Origin: Sporosarcina pasteurii
Lineage (GTDB): Bacteria > Bacillota > Bacilli > Bacillales_A > Planococcaceae
DNA: 64,000 nucleotides
Reading direction: 5' to 3'
NCBI RefSeq assembly: GCF_041295575.1
Contig: NZ_CP160452.1
Span: 2,790,001 to 2,854,000, forward strand
This document shows, one piece after another, positions 48,403-59,977 of this stretch; the first letter of the stretch is position 1, and every line of letters begins with the position of its first letter. The position numbers were made by a program, and so were the translations under genes. The notes below the pieces were generated by a model. That model was not told the DNA's origin, made no database searches, and worked only from the letters and a program-made list of their open reading frames with translations.

Positions 48403-49233
48403 TTAATTTAATCCAAAGATTTCACGGTCATTTAAAGGCTGAACAGGACGTTGGTTATCCGGGAAGATTTCCTGATAAGCTTGAATTTGTTCTTTCGACA
48501 TTTCAATCGGCTCTTCGAACACAATCCATTTAACAGCTTCTGCACATGGCGGTGTCGTTAATGAACCGTTGTAATGGAATGATTTTTGATTTGAAGGGAG
48601 TAAAGCTTGTAAATCAATCGCTTCTTCTACGTCAACATCTTCTTCCGTTTCATTCTCCGGTAATACGCCCCAAATGGATGCCAGTGCTTCATTTTCTTCT
48701 CCTTCTTGAATCATTACGCCAAGAACGGCAAGATCACCGTTTGCATCCTGGTGTACAAGGTGGAGTTCCATATCAAAGTATTGACTATTCAATTGGTGCT
48801 CGCTTGGTGTATGGAAATGGAACTGAGCAAGTGTGTATTCTTTACCTTCGACAAGGATGCTGTTGTTAGTTGTCGCAGGATTAGCCTGTACGGCATGACC
48901 GGTATTCATAATTGAAAACTGTGTCGATTCATATTGGATATCAATATTTTCTAGTTCTTCACTAGTTTTCACCTGAGTGGATTCGATATTAATCGGTGAT
49001 TGCTCACTACCATTCATACAAGCACCGTATGAGTTGTCCAGTTCTCCCCAATGATCAGGGCCTATGTCTGCATCGTAAGCCCATTGAGCAGTAGAGGTAA
49101 CGTCTGTTTCCTCATTTTCTATTATATGAGCAACTTCTTCTTTTTCGGGTTCAGTTGTTTCCGTCGTTTGTTCTGAGCAAGCGCCCAATAATAACGATAC
49201 AGCTAAAAATGGATATACAATTTTCTTTTTCAT
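48403..49233 (-). CDS. Alpha-class carbonic anhydrase lipoprotein
   Basis: 276 residues. Lipoprotein signal (LLLGAC, Cys ~19) and Thr/Glu linker, then an alpha-CA domain: DHWGELDNSYGACMNGSEQSPINI, zinc ligands in AQFHFHTPSEH and MELHLVH, and TTPPCAEAVKW. Converts CO2 and water to bicarbonate on the outer face of the membrane. ATG 49233 follows AAGGGA. Lone gene with its own terminator; 49234-49476 upstream is non-coding. Confidence 0.92.
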   Translation of the reverse strand: MKKKIVYPFLAVSLLLGACSEQTTETTEPEKEEVAHIIENEETDVTSTAQWAYDADIGPDHWGELDNSYGACMNGSEQSPINIESTQVKTSEELENIDIQYESTQFSIMNTGHAVQANPATTNNSILVEGKEYTLAQFHFHTPSEHQLNSQYFDMELHLVHQDANGDLAVLGVMIQEGEENEALASIWGVLPENETEEDVDVEEAIDLQALLPSNQKSFHYNGSLTTPPCAEAVKWIVFEEPIEMSKEQIQAYQEIFPDNQRPVQPLNDREIFGLN

Positions 49234-49476
49234 GTTCGATAAATCCCTTGCTTTCTTATTTGTTATGTATTGTCGACATCAATTACAATACTAAATAAAA
49301 TATAAAATGCAATCCATTTTTCACCCAAAATGACGAAAACTTCAAATATAGGTGATAATTACCATTCATTTAAAAATGAAAATAAAGGAATGTGCGCCTT
49401 ATCCCTCGGTACTTAATGACTACGCCAGGTTTTGTCTGTTTGAACAGTGTTCATGGGAAAGCAGGAAAAGATGAAA

Positions 49477-49520
49477 AAAATCCACTCGCTCAACTAAGAG
49501 AGAGAGTGGATTTAGTTTTA
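49477..49520 (-). terminator. Terminator of the pur operon
   Basis: AAATCCACTC / GAGTGGATTT arms overlapping the purD stop region, A-run before and T-run after on the minus strand. Confidence 0.8.
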
Positions 49521-50777
49521 TTCAAATGTTCGCCAACCAATATCTGTACGGTAAAAGAACCCGTCCCATTTTAAGTCTGACAAACTGTGATAAACGTCTG
49601 CTTGTGCATCTTTTAACGTTTCCGCTCTAGCCGCGACTAAGAGGACGCGACCGCCGTTTCCGACAAAATCTTTTCCGTCAGATTTTGTACCAGCGTGAAA
49701 AACGTCTAATCCTTGAGCAGTAATCACGTTTAATTCCGGTAGACGCGCGCCTTTTATCACCTTGTCTGGATACCCTTCAGATGCAATGACAACGCCCAGG
49801 ACGGCATCGTCATTCCATTTTAATTCATAAGGCTCGCCTTCCATTAGCGCCGCCATAAATTCACCGAAATCCGATTCCATTCGTGGTAACACAACTTGCG
49901 CTTCTGGGTCACCGAAACGTGCGTTAAATTCGATCACTTTAGGGCCGTCTTCCGTCAAAATTAATCCCGCATATAAAATACCGGTAAACGGAGTTCCTTC
50001 TGCAGCCATCGCCTTGACAGTTGGAACGACCACTTTGTCATATGCTTCTTTCACAACTGCATCTGAAATTTGTGGCACTGGAGAATAAGCGCCCATCCCG
50101 CCCGTATTTGGCCCTCTATCGCCGTCATATGCACGTTTATGGTCTTGTGCGATAACCATCGGATAAATTTGTCCGTTATGAACAAATGACATATATGAAA
50201 ATTCTTCGCCATCTAAAAACTCTTCAATTACGACTTTTGAAGATGAATCTCCGAATTTTTGATTGCCAATCATATCATCCACTGCATGCAAAGCGTCTTC
50301 TAGCTTCATCGCAACGATAACACCTTTTCCTGCAGCTAATCCATCCGCTTTGACAACAATGGGTGCTCCTTTTTCACGGATGAATGCTTTCGCTTCTTCC
50401 GCATCTGTAAACGTCCCATACGCGGCCGTTGGGATATTGTATTTCTTCATGATTTCTTTTGCGAATGACTTACTACCTTCAATTTGCGCCGCCGCTTTTG
50501 TCGGACCAAATGCTTGTAAGCCCTGCTCAGCAAAATAATCAACAATCCCTTCAGCAAGTGGCTGTTCAGGCCCTACGAAGGTTAAGTCAACTTCATTTTC
50601 TTTTGCAAATGCAACAAGTGCTTCAAAATCTGTTGCATCAATATTGACAATTTCAGCATCCTCTTTCATGCCATCATTGCCTGGTGCTACAAATACTTTT
50701 TTAACTGAAGGGGAGACATTGAATTGCTTAGCAATTGCATGCTCGCGTCCCCCACCTCCTATAACGAGTACTTTCAA
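49518..50777 (-). CDS. purD: Phosphoribosylamine-glycine ligase
   Basis: About 419 residues, ATP-grasp enzyme making GAR from phosphoribosylamine and glycine. KVLVIGGGGREHAIA at the start, KADGLAAGKGV, and VLPRMESDFGE. The start is TTG 50777, 7 nt after AGGAGG. Last gene of the operon, 24 bp after purH. Confidence 0.95.
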   Translation of the reverse strand: MKVLVIGGGGREHAIAKQFNVSPSVKKVFVAPGNDGMKEDAEIVNIDATDFEALVAFAKENEVDLTFVGPEQPLAEGIVDYFAEQGLQAFGPTKAAAQIEGSKSFAKEIMKKYNIPTAAYGTFTDAEEAKAFIREKGAPIVVKADGLAAGKGVIVAMKLEDALHAVDDMIGNQKFGDSSSKVVIEEFLDGEEFSYMSFVHNGQIYPMVIAQDHKRAYDGDRGPNTGGMGAYSPVPQISDAVVKEAYDKVVVPTVKAMAAEGTPFTGILYAGLILTEDGPKVIEFNARFGDPEAQVVLPRMESDFGEFMAALMEGEPYELKWNDDAVLGVVIASEGYPDKVIKGARLPELNVITAQGLDVFHAGTKSDGKDFVGNGGRVLLVAARAETLKDAQADVYHSLSDLKWDGFFYRTDIGWRTFE

Positions 50778-50801
50778 CAGATTTCCTCCTAACATAATCC
50801 T

Positions 50802-52337
50802 TTAATGTTTAAAATGACGAACGCCTGTAAAGACCATTGTAATGCCATATTCATTTGCTTTTTTAATAGAATCTTCGTCTTTTACGGATCCGCCTGGCTG
50901 AATAATCGCTGTGATGCCAGCTTTTGCAGCCGCTTCAACAGTATCATCCATCGGGAAAAATGCATCAGAAGCAAGTGCTGCGCCTTTTGCACGTTCTCCT
51001 GCTTGTGTAAGTGCGATCCCTGCTGCACCAACGCGGTTCATTTGACCAGCACCAACGCCAAGTGTTCTTTCATTATCTGATACAACAATCGCATTCGATT
51101 TTACATGTTTTACAACAGCCCAGCCAAGTTTCATCGCTTCCCACTCAGCTTCTGTCGGTTCACGGTCTGTTGCGACACGAATATCTGCGTCTTTAAATCC
51201 AAATGAATCTGGTTCTTGCATGAGGAGTCCACCTTCCACAGACACCGTGTTCCATTTGTCTTGCTTGTTTTGTTCGAATGAAATGGTTAATAAACGAATA
51301 TTTTTCTTCTTCGTTAATAATTCAATCGCTTCTTCTGTGAATGAAGGAGCAATGACAATTTCTAAAAAGATTTTGCTTAAATGTTCTGCTGTTGCTACGT
51401 CCACTTCACGGTTTAGTGCGATAATACCACCGAAAATTGACACTGGGTCTGCTTCGTAGGCTTTATGAAACGCATCCTCAATCGTTTGGCTAGTCCCAAC
51501 GCCACATGGATTCATATGCTTAACAGCTACTGCTGCCGGTGCATCAAATTCCTTCACGATTTGAATCGCTGCATTCGCATCTTGAATGTTATTATACGAT
51601 AATTCTTTTCCATGCAGTTGTTCTGCATACGCGATTGAGAAATCGGAACCGAGTGGTTTACTGTAAAATGCAGCTTTTTGGTGCGGGTTTTCCCCGTAAC
51701 GAAGTGGCTGTTTTAATTCGTACGTATACGTCACTTGCTCTGGGAATTCTTCGCCGGCAAGGTCTGTTAAATAGCCTGCAATGAGTGCATCGTAAGCAGC
51801 TGTATGACGGAAAACCTTTGCTGCCAGACGTCTGCGTGTTTCATCTGTTGTTTGTCCGTCTGCTTTTAATTCTGCTAAAACTTGCTCGTAATCCGTTGCG
51901 TCGACGATCACTGTTACGTATGCATGGTTTTTCGCTGAAGCACGGAGCATTGCTGGACCGCCGATATCAATGTTTTCAATTGCGTCTTCGGTCGTGACAT
52001 CTGCTTTTGAAATCGTTTCTTTGAATGGATACAAATTGACACAAACGATATCGATTGGGTGAATTTGATGTTCTTCCATTTGAGCTTGGTGCGCTGGATT
52101 GTCACGTTTTGCGAGTAATCCACCGTGGATAAATGGATTTAATGTTTTTACGCGGCCTTCCATAATCTCTGGAAATCCTGTTACTTCATCGACAGCAGTT
52201 ACAGAAACTCCATTTTCCGCAAGATGCTTCATCGTTCCACCAGTCGATAAAATTTCATAGTCTAGACTTTCCAATGCTTTTGCAAATTCTAAGATACCGC
52301 TTTTGTCAGATACGCTTAGCAGTGCACGTTTTTTCAC
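50802..52337 (-). CDS. purH: AICAR transformylase / IMP cyclohydrolase
   Basis: 511 residues, bifunctional last two steps to IMP. N-terminal MGS-like IMP cyclohydrolase domain ([15 protein letters not shown]), then AICARFT domain with [10 protein letters not shown] and the C-terminal FTGVRHFKH. In the cyclohydrolase domain, the stretch I expect as KTLHPKIHGG reads [10 protein letters not shown], a His-to-Asn change. Start GTG 52337 follows GGAGGG by 7 nt. The 285 bp before it hold an intergenic repeat. Confidence 0.95.
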   Translation of the reverse strand: MKKRALLSVSDKSGILEFAKALESLDYEILSTGGTMKHLAENGVSVTAVDEVTGFPEIMEGRVKTLNPFIHGGLLAKRDNPAHQAQMEEHQIHPIDIVCVNLYPFKETISKADVTTEDAIENIDIGGPAMLRASAKNHAYVTVIVDATDYEQVLAELKADGQTTDETRRRLAAKVFRHTAAYDALIAGYLTDLAGEEFPEQVTYTYELKQPLRYGENPHQKAAFYSKPLGSDFSIAYAEQLHGKELSYNNIQDANAAIQIVKEFDAPAAVAVKHMNPCGVGTSQTIEDAFHKAYEADPVSIFGGIIALNREVDVATAEHLSKIFLEIVIAPSFTEEAIELLTKKKNIRLLTISFEQNKQDKWNTVSVEGGLLMQEPDSFGFKDADIRVATDREPTEAEWEAMKLGWAVVKHVKSNAIVVSDNERTLGVGAGQMNRVGAAGIALTQAGERAKGAALASDAFFPMDDTVEAAAKAGITAIIQPGGSVKDEDSIKKANEYGITMVFTGVRHFKH

Positions 52338-52387
52338 GAGTAAACCCTCCAATTATTGTGAATCGAAATACTTTGATTTGGACCTAG

Positions 52388-52514
52388 GTTGATTTCCGCT
52401 ACAGGCGGACGCTTTCCGCGGGCGGTCCGTGAGCCTCCTCGTCGCTTCGCTCCTGTGGGGTCTCACCTGGACACGCTTTTCCCGTAGGAGTCGCCGCCTT
52501 CCGCTTCAATCAAC
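52388..52514. repeat. GC-richer intergenic repeat, short copy (127 bp), inside the pur operon
   Basis: GTTGATTTCCGCTACAGGCG at one end and CGCCTTCCGCTTCAATCAAC at the other form a terminal inverted repeat. It shares these ends with the 39897 copy. It lies between purN and purH. No frame is coding. Confidence 0.82.
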
Positions 52515-52623
52515 AAAATTACCTCAATAATAATTATCCATTAATATTATTCCTACTAATTCCGCTTTGGTTACCACTTGGAAGGCACCATCGCTAACCT
52601 TTAATGCTGTTTACATTTTCAAC

Positions 52624-53199
52624 TTACTGATTCGTAAACAACCTATGTAATGTCTCTTTATAAAGCACATGTTCAACGGCGTGTATTGCTTCAGCTGTTT
52701 GGTTAACGTCTCCGTCAACAACCCGAACGGCTTCTTGTGCGAGGATCGGTCCTGTGTCCATTCCTTCGTCGACAAGATGCACAGTAACGCCCGTCACTTT
52801 TACACCGTGCTCGATTGCTTGTTCAATCGCCGCTTTTCCTGGAAACGATGGCAACAGCGACGGATGAATGTTTACGATACGTGATGGGAATGCATCTAAC
52901 AGTGTGTGTCCGATAAGACGCATATACCCAGCGAGGATGAGCCATTCAACCTGATCTTCTTCTAACTTTTGTAAAATGGCTTCCTCATATTTCTCCCTGG
53001 AACCATACGCTTTTGGCGAGAAGACGGATATTGGAATGTTCAGCTCCCGTGCACGTTCAGCAACGTAAGCTTCAGGTTTATCTGTAATTAACACAGCAAT
53101 TTCCGCATTTAATTCTCCGTTACGACATGCCTCTTCAATTGCAACAAAATTACTGCCGCTTCCGGAAGCGAAAACGGCAATTTTCGTTTTCTCAATCAT
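52624..53199 (-). CDS. purN: GAR transformylase
   Basis: 191 residues, transfers a formyl group from 10-formyl-THF to GAR. VFASGSGSNFVAIEEA start, catalytic NIHPSLLPSFPG, VTVHLVDEGMDTGPI. All key residues are present. Start overlaps the purM stop (TAATG). Confidence 0.96.
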   Translation of the reverse strand: MIEKTKIAVFASGSGSNFVAIEEACRNGELNAEIAVLITDKPEAYVAERARELNIPISVFSPKAYGSREKYEEAILQKLEEDQVEWLILAGYMRLIGHTLLDAFPSRIVNIHPSLLPSFPGKAAIEQAIEHGVKVTGVTVHLVDEGMDTGPILAQEAVRVVDGDVNQTAEAIHAVEHVLYKETLHRLFTNQ

Positions 53200-54254
53200 T
53201 ATTCTAAACTCCCGTCATGGTCACCGATAAATGTTACCTCTTCGCCTGCAACAACACGACCAATTTGGTACGCTTTTTCGCCGTTTTTTTCAGCAATTTC
53301 AATTGCACGAGCAGCTTGTGCTTCAGGGAGTGCTATGACAAATCCAACACCCATATTAAACACGCTATATAAGTCTTTATCTGTTAGCTTTCCTTTTTCT
53401 TTTAGCATCTTAAAAACAGGAAGCTCTTCCCATGAGCCTAGTTTTACTTCAGCGGCTAATCCATCCGGTAACATACGTGGTAAGTTTTCAAAAAATCCGC
53501 CGCCTGTAATATGCCCCATTGAATGAACTTCAAGCTCACGATGCATTTCTAATACTGGCAATGCATAGATTTTTGTTGGTTCTAACAGTGCTTCGCCAAC
53601 TGTGCCAAGCTCTTCATAACCTGCAATCTTGTCATGAATGTCATACCCTTCGTCTTCTAACACGATTTTACGCACGAGTGAAAATCCATTGGAATGAATA
53701 CCACTTGAAGCAATCCCTACAAGGACATCCCCTTCCACAACTTTTTCACCCGTTACAATGTCACTTTTCTCGCAAGCGCCAACCGCAAACCCAGCGAGGT
53801 CATATTCGTCCTCTTCGTACAAACCAGGCATTTCAGCTGTTTCTCCACCAATTAACGCTGCACCTGATTGTACACAACCATCTGCAATCCCTTTTACAAT
53901 TGCTTCAACTTTTTCAGGAACTGCTTTTCCAAGCGCAATATAGTCAAGGAAATAAAGTGGCTCGGCACCTTGTGCAACGATATCATTGACACACATTGCT
54001 ACACAGTCAACACCAATTGTGTCATGTTTCTCTGCCATAAATGCCAACTTCAATTTCGTGCCAACACCATCTGTTCCAGAAATCAAAACAGGCTCTTTAA
54101 AATTTAAAGCAGATAGGTCAAACATGCCGCCGAATCCGCCAAATGCACCTAATACACCTTGGCGTGCCGTTCTTTCCACATGTGATTTCATTCGCTTTAC
54201 AGATTCATACCCTGCTTCAATATTCACTCCTGCTTTTTCATACGCATTTGACAT
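53199..54254 (-). CDS. purM: AIR synthetase
   Basis: 351 residues, closes the imidazole ring of FGAM to [33 protein letters not shown] and [15 protein letters not shown] are visible. Length normal. Start ATG with AGGAGG. 11 bp after purF. Confidence 0.96.
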   Translation of the reverse strand: MSNAYEKAGVNIEAGYESVKRMKSHVERTARQGVLGAFGGFGGMFDLSALNFKEPVLISGTDGVGTKLKLAFMAEKHDTIGVDCVAMCVNDIVAQGAEPLYFLDYIALGKAVPEKVEAIVKGIADGCVQSGAALIGGETAEMPGLYEEDEYDLAGFAVGACEKSDIVTGEKVVEGDVLVGIASSGIHSNGFSLVRKIVLEDEGYDIHDKIAGYEELGTVGEALLEPTKIYALPVLEMHRELEVHSMGHITGGGFFENLPRMLPDGLAAEVKLGSWEELPVFKMLKEKGKLTDKDLYSVFNMGVGFVIALPEAQAARAIEIAEKNGEKAYQIGRVVAGEEVTFIGDHDGSLE

Positions 54255-54265
54255 GGAAAAGCCTC

Positions 54266-55693
54266 CTATTTCCCTATTTCTTTTTCATGTGGTAATACAG
54301 TGTCCGCATAAATTTCCGTTGGATATTCTCCCGTAAAACAAGCTAAACATTGTCCACAATTTTTCATCGTATCTGGTCGTCCAATCGCATCCAACATGCC
54401 TTCTGGCGATAAAAACGTTAACGTGTCTGCATTGATTAACTCGCGCACTTCTTCTACAGTACGCCCTGTTGCAATTAACTCCGAATCCGTACTAATATCT
54501 ACCCCATAGAAACATGGACTTACAAGTGGCGGTGAAGCAATTACGACATGCACTTCCGTTGCACCCGCTTCTTTTAACATCTTCACAATTCGTTTAGACG
54601 TTGTTCCACGGACAATTGAATCATCTACCATTACAACCCTTTTTCCATTCACTACTTGATGCACAGGGGATAACTTCATCTTCACCCCTTGCTCTCGCAA
54701 TGATTGAGATGGCTGAATAAATGTCCGGCCCACGTACCGACTTTTTATTAACCCAAGTTCATATGGAATCCCACTTTCCTCGGAAAAACCAATCGCAGCT
54801 GAAATACTGGAATCCGGAACACCTGTAACGACGTCCGCTTCAATGTCACCAATTTCTCGTGCCAATTGCTTCCCGCATCGCTTTCTGGCCATATGAATAT
54901 TAATTCCTTCGATATCCGAGTCAGGACGCGCAAAATACACATATTCCATCGAACACATCGCCGAATCTGCCGTCGGTGCAAATCGCTCAGCGTGTAAACC
55001 ATCGCGATTCACAATTAACAACTCACCTGGCTCAACGGACCGAACACATTCCGCACCAATAATATCAAATGCACATGTTTCAGAAGCAACGACCCAAGCA
55101 TCTCCGACTTTTCCTAAAGAGAGTGGACGAATCCCATTCGGATCTTGCGCAATCATTAAGCTATCTTCCGTTAAAATAACAAATGCAAAAGCCCCTTTTA
55201 ACATCGACAATGCTTTTTTCACACGATCTCGCTGCGTTAACGATCCGCTACTTCTTTTAATTAAATGCGCAAGCACTTCTGTATCGGAAGCAGTTTGAAA
55301 AATACTTCCCTGACGCTCCAGATGCTCGCGTAACTCAGCGGCGTTGACGATGTTTCCATTCATCGCAACCGCTAAACTGCCCGTTGTGGAACGGAAAACG
55401 AGGGGCTGAACATTCTCAATGCCACGCCCGCTTTCCGTCGAATAACGAACTTGCCCAATCGCTGCATGTCCCCCTAAATCATCCAATTTCAAATTCGAAA
55501 ATACATCGTTTACGAGTCCTTCACCTTTAATGACTTGAAGACCATTTCCATTTGTCGATACAATACCCGCACCTTCTTGCCCGCGATGTTGCAAAGCATG
55601 AAGTCCATAATACGTATATTGTGACGCTTCTTCGCTTCCCCAAATCCCGAATACGCCGCACTCTTCATTTATCCCTCTGAGTTCAGCAAGCAT
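54266..55693 (-). CDS. purF: Glutamine PRPP amidotransferase
   Basis: 475 residues, first committed step of purine synthesis. Start ATG 55693 gives an 11-residue propeptide, then the catalytic cysteine (Cys12, [11 protein letters not shown]); a PRPP loop [14 protein letters not shown] and Fe-S type cysteines in [11 protein letters not shown] follow. The glutaminase Cys is intact, but HNGN, as I remember it, reads MNGN here (His to Met). Overlaps the end of purL by 25 nt in another frame. Confidence 0.95.
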   Translation of the reverse strand: MLAELRGINEECGVFGIWGSEEASQYTYYGLHALQHRGQEGAGIVSTNGNGLQVIKGEGLVNDVFSNLKLDDLGGHAAIGQVRYSTESGRGIENVQPLVFRSTTGSLAVAMNGNIVNAAELREHLERQGSIFQTASDTEVLAHLIKRSSGSLTQRDRVKKALSMLKGAFAFVILTEDSLMIAQDPNGIRPLSLGKVGDAWVVASETCAFDIIGAECVRSVEPGELLIVNRDGLHAERFAPTADSAMCSMEYVYFARPDSDIEGINIHMARKRCGKQLAREIGDIEADVVTGVPDSSISAAIGFSEESGIPYELGLIKSRYVGRTFIQPSQSLREQGVKMKLSPVHQVVNGKRVVMVDDSIVRGTTSKRIVKMLKEAGATEVHVVIASPPLVSPCFYGVDISTDSELIATGRTVEEVRELINADTLTFLSPEGMLDAIGRPDTMKNCGQCLACFTGEYPTEIYADTVLPHEKEIGK

Positions 55694-57897
55694 TGGAGAG
55701 CCCCTTCCCAAACAGAATGGAACTCATCTACAGTTCCATCAATTAGCACTTCGTTGTCCTCACCGTGAATCGTAATTGTTTCATCATTCGTAACAACACC
55801 GATTTTCACTGCGTCTTTGACGATTTGTTCAAATGCTTCAACATTCTCTTCTTTCACAGACACAAGGAAACGTGATTGCGTTTCACTGAATAAAGCTGTG
55901 ACTGCTGAGCCTGAAATCGTAACTTCAGCACCTAATTTTGTTGGCCCGAACGCCTTCTCACAAAGTGCCACAGCAAATCCGCCTTCTGCTAAGTCTGTCG
56001 CAGATGCAATAAGTTGCTTTTGAATCGCTGTTAATAAAGCATTTTGACGAGCGGCTTCAACTTCTAAATCCATTGCCGGCGCTTGTCCAGAAATTTCACC
56101 ATCCGTCATTTGCTGTAACTCACTACCGCCAAAGTCTAGGCCAGCTTCACCAATTAAGTAAATGCGATCCCCTGCTTGTTTAAATGGTGTCGTTGTCACA
56201 TGTGATAAATCGTGAACAAGCCCTACCATACCGATTGTCGGTGTCGGATAAATTGCAACCCCGTTTACTTCATTCGACATTGAAACGTTCCCACTGATAA
56301 CCGGCGCATCTAATGCTAAACAAGCCGCTGAAATGCCGTCTGCTGCCTTTTCAAATTGCCAAAACACTTCCGGCTTATCCGGATTTCCAAAGTTCAAGCA
56401 ATCCGTAATCGCGATTGGCTCAGCACCTGAACAAACAAGGTTACGTGCCGCTTCAGAAACCGCAATTTGTCCACCTGTTTCAGGGTCTAGATATACATAA
56501 CGCGCATTACAATCCGATGTCATTGCAAGTCCTTTATTCGTACCTTCTACACGAATGACCCCCGCAGAAGAACCTGGTGCCACGACTGTATTACGACGCG
56601 CATGTGAATCAAATTGCTCATACACCCATTTTTTCGACGCAATGGTCGGTCTAGCAAGTAATGCTTTTAACGTTTCTTTATAATTTGATACAACAGGTTC
56701 TGTCTTTTCCATCGCTTGAAACTCTTTAAAATACGCCGGTTCTTCTGAATCTTTATAGTAAACTGGCGCATCTTCAGCTAACGCATCTGCTGGAACTTCA
56801 GCGACAACTTCACCTTTATGAAGCAAACGAAGCATTTTATCATCTGTTACTCGTCCGATTGCCACACATTCAACACCATACTTCGCGAAAAGATCAATAA
56901 CTTCCTGTTCGCGTCCTTTTTTCACGACAAATAGCATACGCTCTTGAGATTCAGACAGCATCATTTCATAAGCTGTCATTCCCTCTTCGCGTTGTGGAAC
57001 AAGATTTAAGTTTAATTCAACACCATATCCTGCGCTTGAAGCCATTTCTGCTGATGCAGAAGAAAGTCCGGCTGCGCCCATATCTTGCATACCGATTAAT
57101 GCATCTGATTTTGCTAACTCAAGACAAGCGTCCATTACGAGTTTCTCTAAAAATGGGTCCCCCGCTTGCATAACCGGAAACTCATCATCTTCTTCGACTG
57201 TTAATTCCGCAGAAGACATTGTCGCCCCGTGAATGCCGTCTCTTCCTGTTTTAGCGCCTGCATACATCACTGTATTGCCAATACCAGCGGCAATCCCTTT
57301 TTGAATGTCTTCATGGTTCAATAAACCAACTGCCATTGCATTCACTAATGGACGTGTCGAATAACAGTTATCAAACTGTGCTTCTCCGGCAATTGTTGGA
57401 ATGCCGATTCCGTTTCCGTAACTTGCAATTCCAGCAACTGCTTCTTCAAATAAAAAGCGATCTCGTGCTTTCGTTAAATCACCAAAGCGCAATGAATTCA
57501 CAAGGGCTACCGGACGTGCACCCATCGAAAACACATCTCGTAAAACGCCACCCGCACCTGTTGCTGCACCAATAAACGGTTCAATGGCAGAAGGCGAGTT
57601 ATGCGATTCCATTTTAAATACAGCCGCTTGGTTATCACCAATGTCAACGATACCTGCACCTTCACCAGGTCCTTGTAATACGCGTTCCCCTGTTGTCGGG
57701 AATTTCTTTAGGATTGGCTTTGAACTTTTATATGAACAGTGCTCTGACCATAGAGCAGAAAACAAACCGGTTTCGGTATAGTTTGGCAGTCGTCCCAAAC
57801 TTTTCTCAGCACGTTCAAATTCTTCATCCGTCATGCCCATTTGACGATATAATTTTTCATCTTTAACTTGTTGTGCGTTCGGCTCCATTGTTTTCAT
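55669..57897 (-). CDS. purL: FGAM synthase large subunit (small-type PurL)
   Basis: 742 residues, ATP-dependent synthase using ammonia delivered by PurQ to turn FGAR into [31 protein letters not shown] and [13 protein letters not shown] are typical. The signature I expect as SHNHPSAIEP reads [10 protein letters not shown] (Ser101), replacing the second histidine. Works with PurS and PurQ. Overlaps purQ by 4 nt (ATGA). Confidence 0.94.
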   Translation of the reverse strand: MKTMEPNAQQVKDEKLYRQMGMTDEEFERAEKSLGRLPNYTETGLFSALWSEHCSYKSSKPILKKFPTTGERVLQGPGEGAGIVDIGDNQAAVFKMESHNSPSAIEPFIGAATGAGGVLRDVFSMGARPVALVNSLRFGDLTKARDRFLFEEAVAGIASYGNGIGIPTIAGEAQFDNCYSTRPLVNAMAVGLLNHEDIQKGIAAGIGNTVMYAGAKTGRDGIHGATMSSAELTVEEDDEFPVMQAGDPFLEKLVMDACLELAKSDALIGMQDMGAAGLSSASAEMASSAGYGVELNLNLVPQREEGMTAYEMMLSESQERMLFVVKKGREQEVIDLFAKYGVECVAIGRVTDDKMLRLLHKGEVVAEVPADALAEDAPVYYKDSEEPAYFKEFQAMEKTEPVVSNYKETLKALLARPTIASKKWVYEQFDSHARRNTVVAPGSSAGVIRVEGTNKGLAMTSDCNARYVYLDPETGGQIAVSEAARNLVCSGAEPIAITDCLNFGNPDKPEVFWQFEKAADGISAACLALDAPVISGNVSMSNEVNGVAIYPTPTIGMVGLVHDLSHVTTTPFKQAGDRIYLIGEAGLDFGGSELQQMTDGEISGQAPAMDLEVEAARQNALLTAIQKQLIASATDLAEGGFAVALCEKAFGPTKLGAEVTISGSAVTALFSETQSRFLVSVKEENVEAFEQIVKDAVKIGVVTNDETITIHGEDNEVLIDGTVDEFHSVWEGALQCLLNSEG

Positions 57898-58568
57898 TCC
57901 ACCCTTTTCAAAATAGACTTAAATAATCGTAATCCATCTACATGGCCTAGTACTTCTTCTACTGCTCGTTCAGGAAGTGGCATCATGCCAAGCACATTTC
58001 CTTCTTTATTTAAAACGCCCGCGATTTTATCCGTGCTTCCTTGATCTTGATGATCTGCATAAGTAAATGCGATTTGGTTGTTTGCTTTCATATCTGCAAG
58101 TGTTTCTTCATCTACATAATAATTCCCATACTGATGTGCAAATGGAATCGTAATGTCTTCCCCTTGTTCATACTCAGCAGTGAATAAGGAATCTGCATTT
58201 TGTACGCTTAATTTAGTCGTCCCAGATTTAAATTTCAATCCTTTATTTTGCAATAAAGCACCTGGTAACAAATGAGCTTCCGTTAAAATTTGAAAGCCAT
58301 TCCCTACACCTAATACTGGCTTTCCAGATGCAGCAAATGCACATAAACTCGCCATCGCCTTAGAACCTTTCGCAAGTGCCCCTGGACGTAAATAATCGCC
58401 GTAAGACGCGCCGCCAGGTACAAGGACGGCATCAAAGTTTGATAAATCTTCTGCCTCTTTATCTGTATGCCATACATATGAAGCCTCTTCACCTAGTACA
58501 TCATGAACCGCACGATGCATATCAACATCGCAACTTGAGCCTGGAAATACTAAAATTGCAAACTTCAT
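57894..58568 (-). CDS. purQ: FGAM synthase PurQ subunit with glutaminase triad lost
   Basis: 224 residues, normal length, unmistakable PurQ: start [50 protein letters not shown] near the end. PurQ is a class I glutamine amidotransferase that makes ammonia for PurL. The Cys-His-Glu triad is broken: the nucleophile motif VLGVCNGFQ reads VLGVGNGFQ (Gly89, codon GGG at 58302-58304), and HPER reads LPER (Leu198, codon CTT at 57975-57977); only Glu200 remains. AHGEG is also changed to AHQYG. The frame is intact and coupled to purS and purL, so it is probably made but cannot hydrolyse glutamine by the known mechanism. Confidence 0.93.
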   Translation of the reverse strand: MKFAILVFPGSSCDVDMHRAVHDVLGEEASYVWHTDKEAEDLSNFDAVLVPGGASYGDYLRPGALAKGSKAMASLCAFAASGKPVLGVGNGFQILTEAHLLPGALLQNKGLKFKSGTTKLSVQNADSLFTAEYEQGEDITIPFAHQYGNYYVDEETLADMKANNQIAFTYADHQDQGSTDKIAGVLNKEGNVLGMMPLPERAVEEVLGHVDGLRLFKSILKRVE

Positions 58569-58573
58569 CTGCT

Positions 58574-58819
58574 TCAGGCCTCCTCAATTTCAAATCGGTA
58601 GTCTTCGATCACTCGGTTCACCAGAAGTTCTTTACACATCTCATCAACACGTGATTCGATTTCGGATTCTGCTCCATCAATTTCTAGTTCAATCAACTTC
58701 CCAATACGCACGCTTTTCACTTCTTCATACCCCATATTGTGTAGTGCTTGCTCAGCAGCTGTTCCTTGTGGATCTACAACGCTTTCGCGTAAAGTGACAT
58801 ATACATTAACTTTTTTCAT
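58574..58819 (-). CDS. purS: FGAM synthase PurS subunit
   Basis: 81 residues, small bridging subunit of Pur[23 protein letters not shown] and [12 protein letters not shown]. Start ATG follows AGGAGG. 33 bp after purK, where other Bacillales carry purB and purC. Confidence 0.95.
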   Translation of the reverse strand: MKKVNVYVTLRESVVDPQGTAAEQALHNMGYEEVKSVRIGKLIELEIDGAESEIESRVDEMCKELLVNRVIEDYRFEIEEA

Positions 58820-58852
58820 GTTTTGTTCCTCCTAAATGGCATTTGATGATCT

Positions 58853-59977
58853 TTATTTATTAAACCAGACATTTGATGTTTTAATTTCTTCTAAAGTGGT
58901 ATCGATGTCATCTGTCATAATCGTGACATGCCCCATTTTTCGCTTTTCTTTCGCTTCCGCTTTTCCATACATGTGAACAGACCACTCTGGATAATGAACC
59001 AGCATCTCTTGTAAGGGTTCCACATGTTCCCCGAGTACATTCACCATAATAGAGGATGCCCATAATCTTGGCTTACGAAGCGGCCATCCGCAAATCGCAC
59101 GAATATGTTGATGGAACTGCGAAACATTACACGCTTCTATTGAATAATGTCCTGAATTATGAGGACGCGGTGCAAGTTCATTGATCACAATATTGCCGTC
59201 CTCCAAAACAAACATTTCTACAGCTAACGTACCTACAAGCTCGAGATGATTGGCAATTTTCCCCGCAGCCTCTTCAGCTTTCTTTATAATGGCTTCATCA
59301 ATGCGCGCTGGAACGATGGACTCGTGTAAAATATGATCTTTATGAATATTTTCAGCAACTGGTAGGCAATACGATTGACCTTCTGCATTGCGCTGAATAA
59401 TGACTGAAATCTCCTTCACAAATGGAACAAATGCCTCCGCGATACAAGTAGAGTGTTCAAAGAAGGTACGTGCTTCTTCAAGTTGTTCCAAAGTATCTAC
59501 TTTCACTTGGCCTTTCCCGTCATATCCGCCAAAAGCAGTTTTCACGATACAGGGGAAACCAACTTGTCCAATGTTTGCTTCTAACTCCTCAAATGTGTGG
59601 GCCGTCACGTAATTTGCTACAGGAGCTCCGGATGTGTTAATCTCCGCTTTTTCATTCATCCTATTTTGTGTAATACGAACGAGTTCTGCTCCTTGTGGCA
59701 CATGTGCGGTTTCAGCTAACTTCTTTAATCCTTCATAATCGATATTCTCAAATTCATACGTAATGACATCACTCACTTGTGCCAGTTCTTGTAAGGCATG
59801 CTCATCATCGTAGTCAGCTACAATTCGAATATCCGCAATTTGTCCACAAGGCGAGTCTTCTATCGGGTCAAGTACTGCAATTCGGAAACCAGCTTCTTTT
59901 GCCGCAAGCCCCATCATGCGTCCAAGTTGACCACCGCCAATAATGCCAATCGTCTGTCCTGGTAAAATTGTTGTCAT
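58853..59977 (-). CDS. purK: N5-CAIR synthetase
   Basis: 374 residues, ATP-grasp: [51 protein letters not shown]. Carboxylates AIR with bicarbonate and ATP; PurE then completes the step. Overlaps purE by 4 nt (ATGA), so coupled. Confidence 0.96.
   Translation of the reverse strand: MTTILPGQTIGIIGGGQLGRMMGLAAKEAGFRIAVLDPIEDSPCGQIADIRIVADYDDEHALQELAQVSDVITYEFENIDYEGLKKLAETAHVPQGAELVRITQNRMNEKAEINTSGAPVANYVTAHTFEELEANIGQVGFPCIVKTAFGGYDGKGQVKVDTLEQLEEARTFFEHSTCIAEAFVPFVKEISVIIQRNAEGQSYCLPVAENIHKDHILHESIVPARIDEAIIKKAEEAAGKIANHLELVGTLAVEMFVLEDGNIVINELAPRPHNSGHYSIEACNVSQFHQHIRAICGWPLRKPRLWASSIMVNVLGEHVEPLQEMLVHYPEWSVHMYGKAEAKEKRKMGHVTIMTDDIDTTLEEIKTSNVWFNK

Noticed and set aside
53519..53989. 156-residue frame antisense to purM
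   Set aside because: Shadow of a conserved gene; His/Leu/Gln-rich artefact composition.
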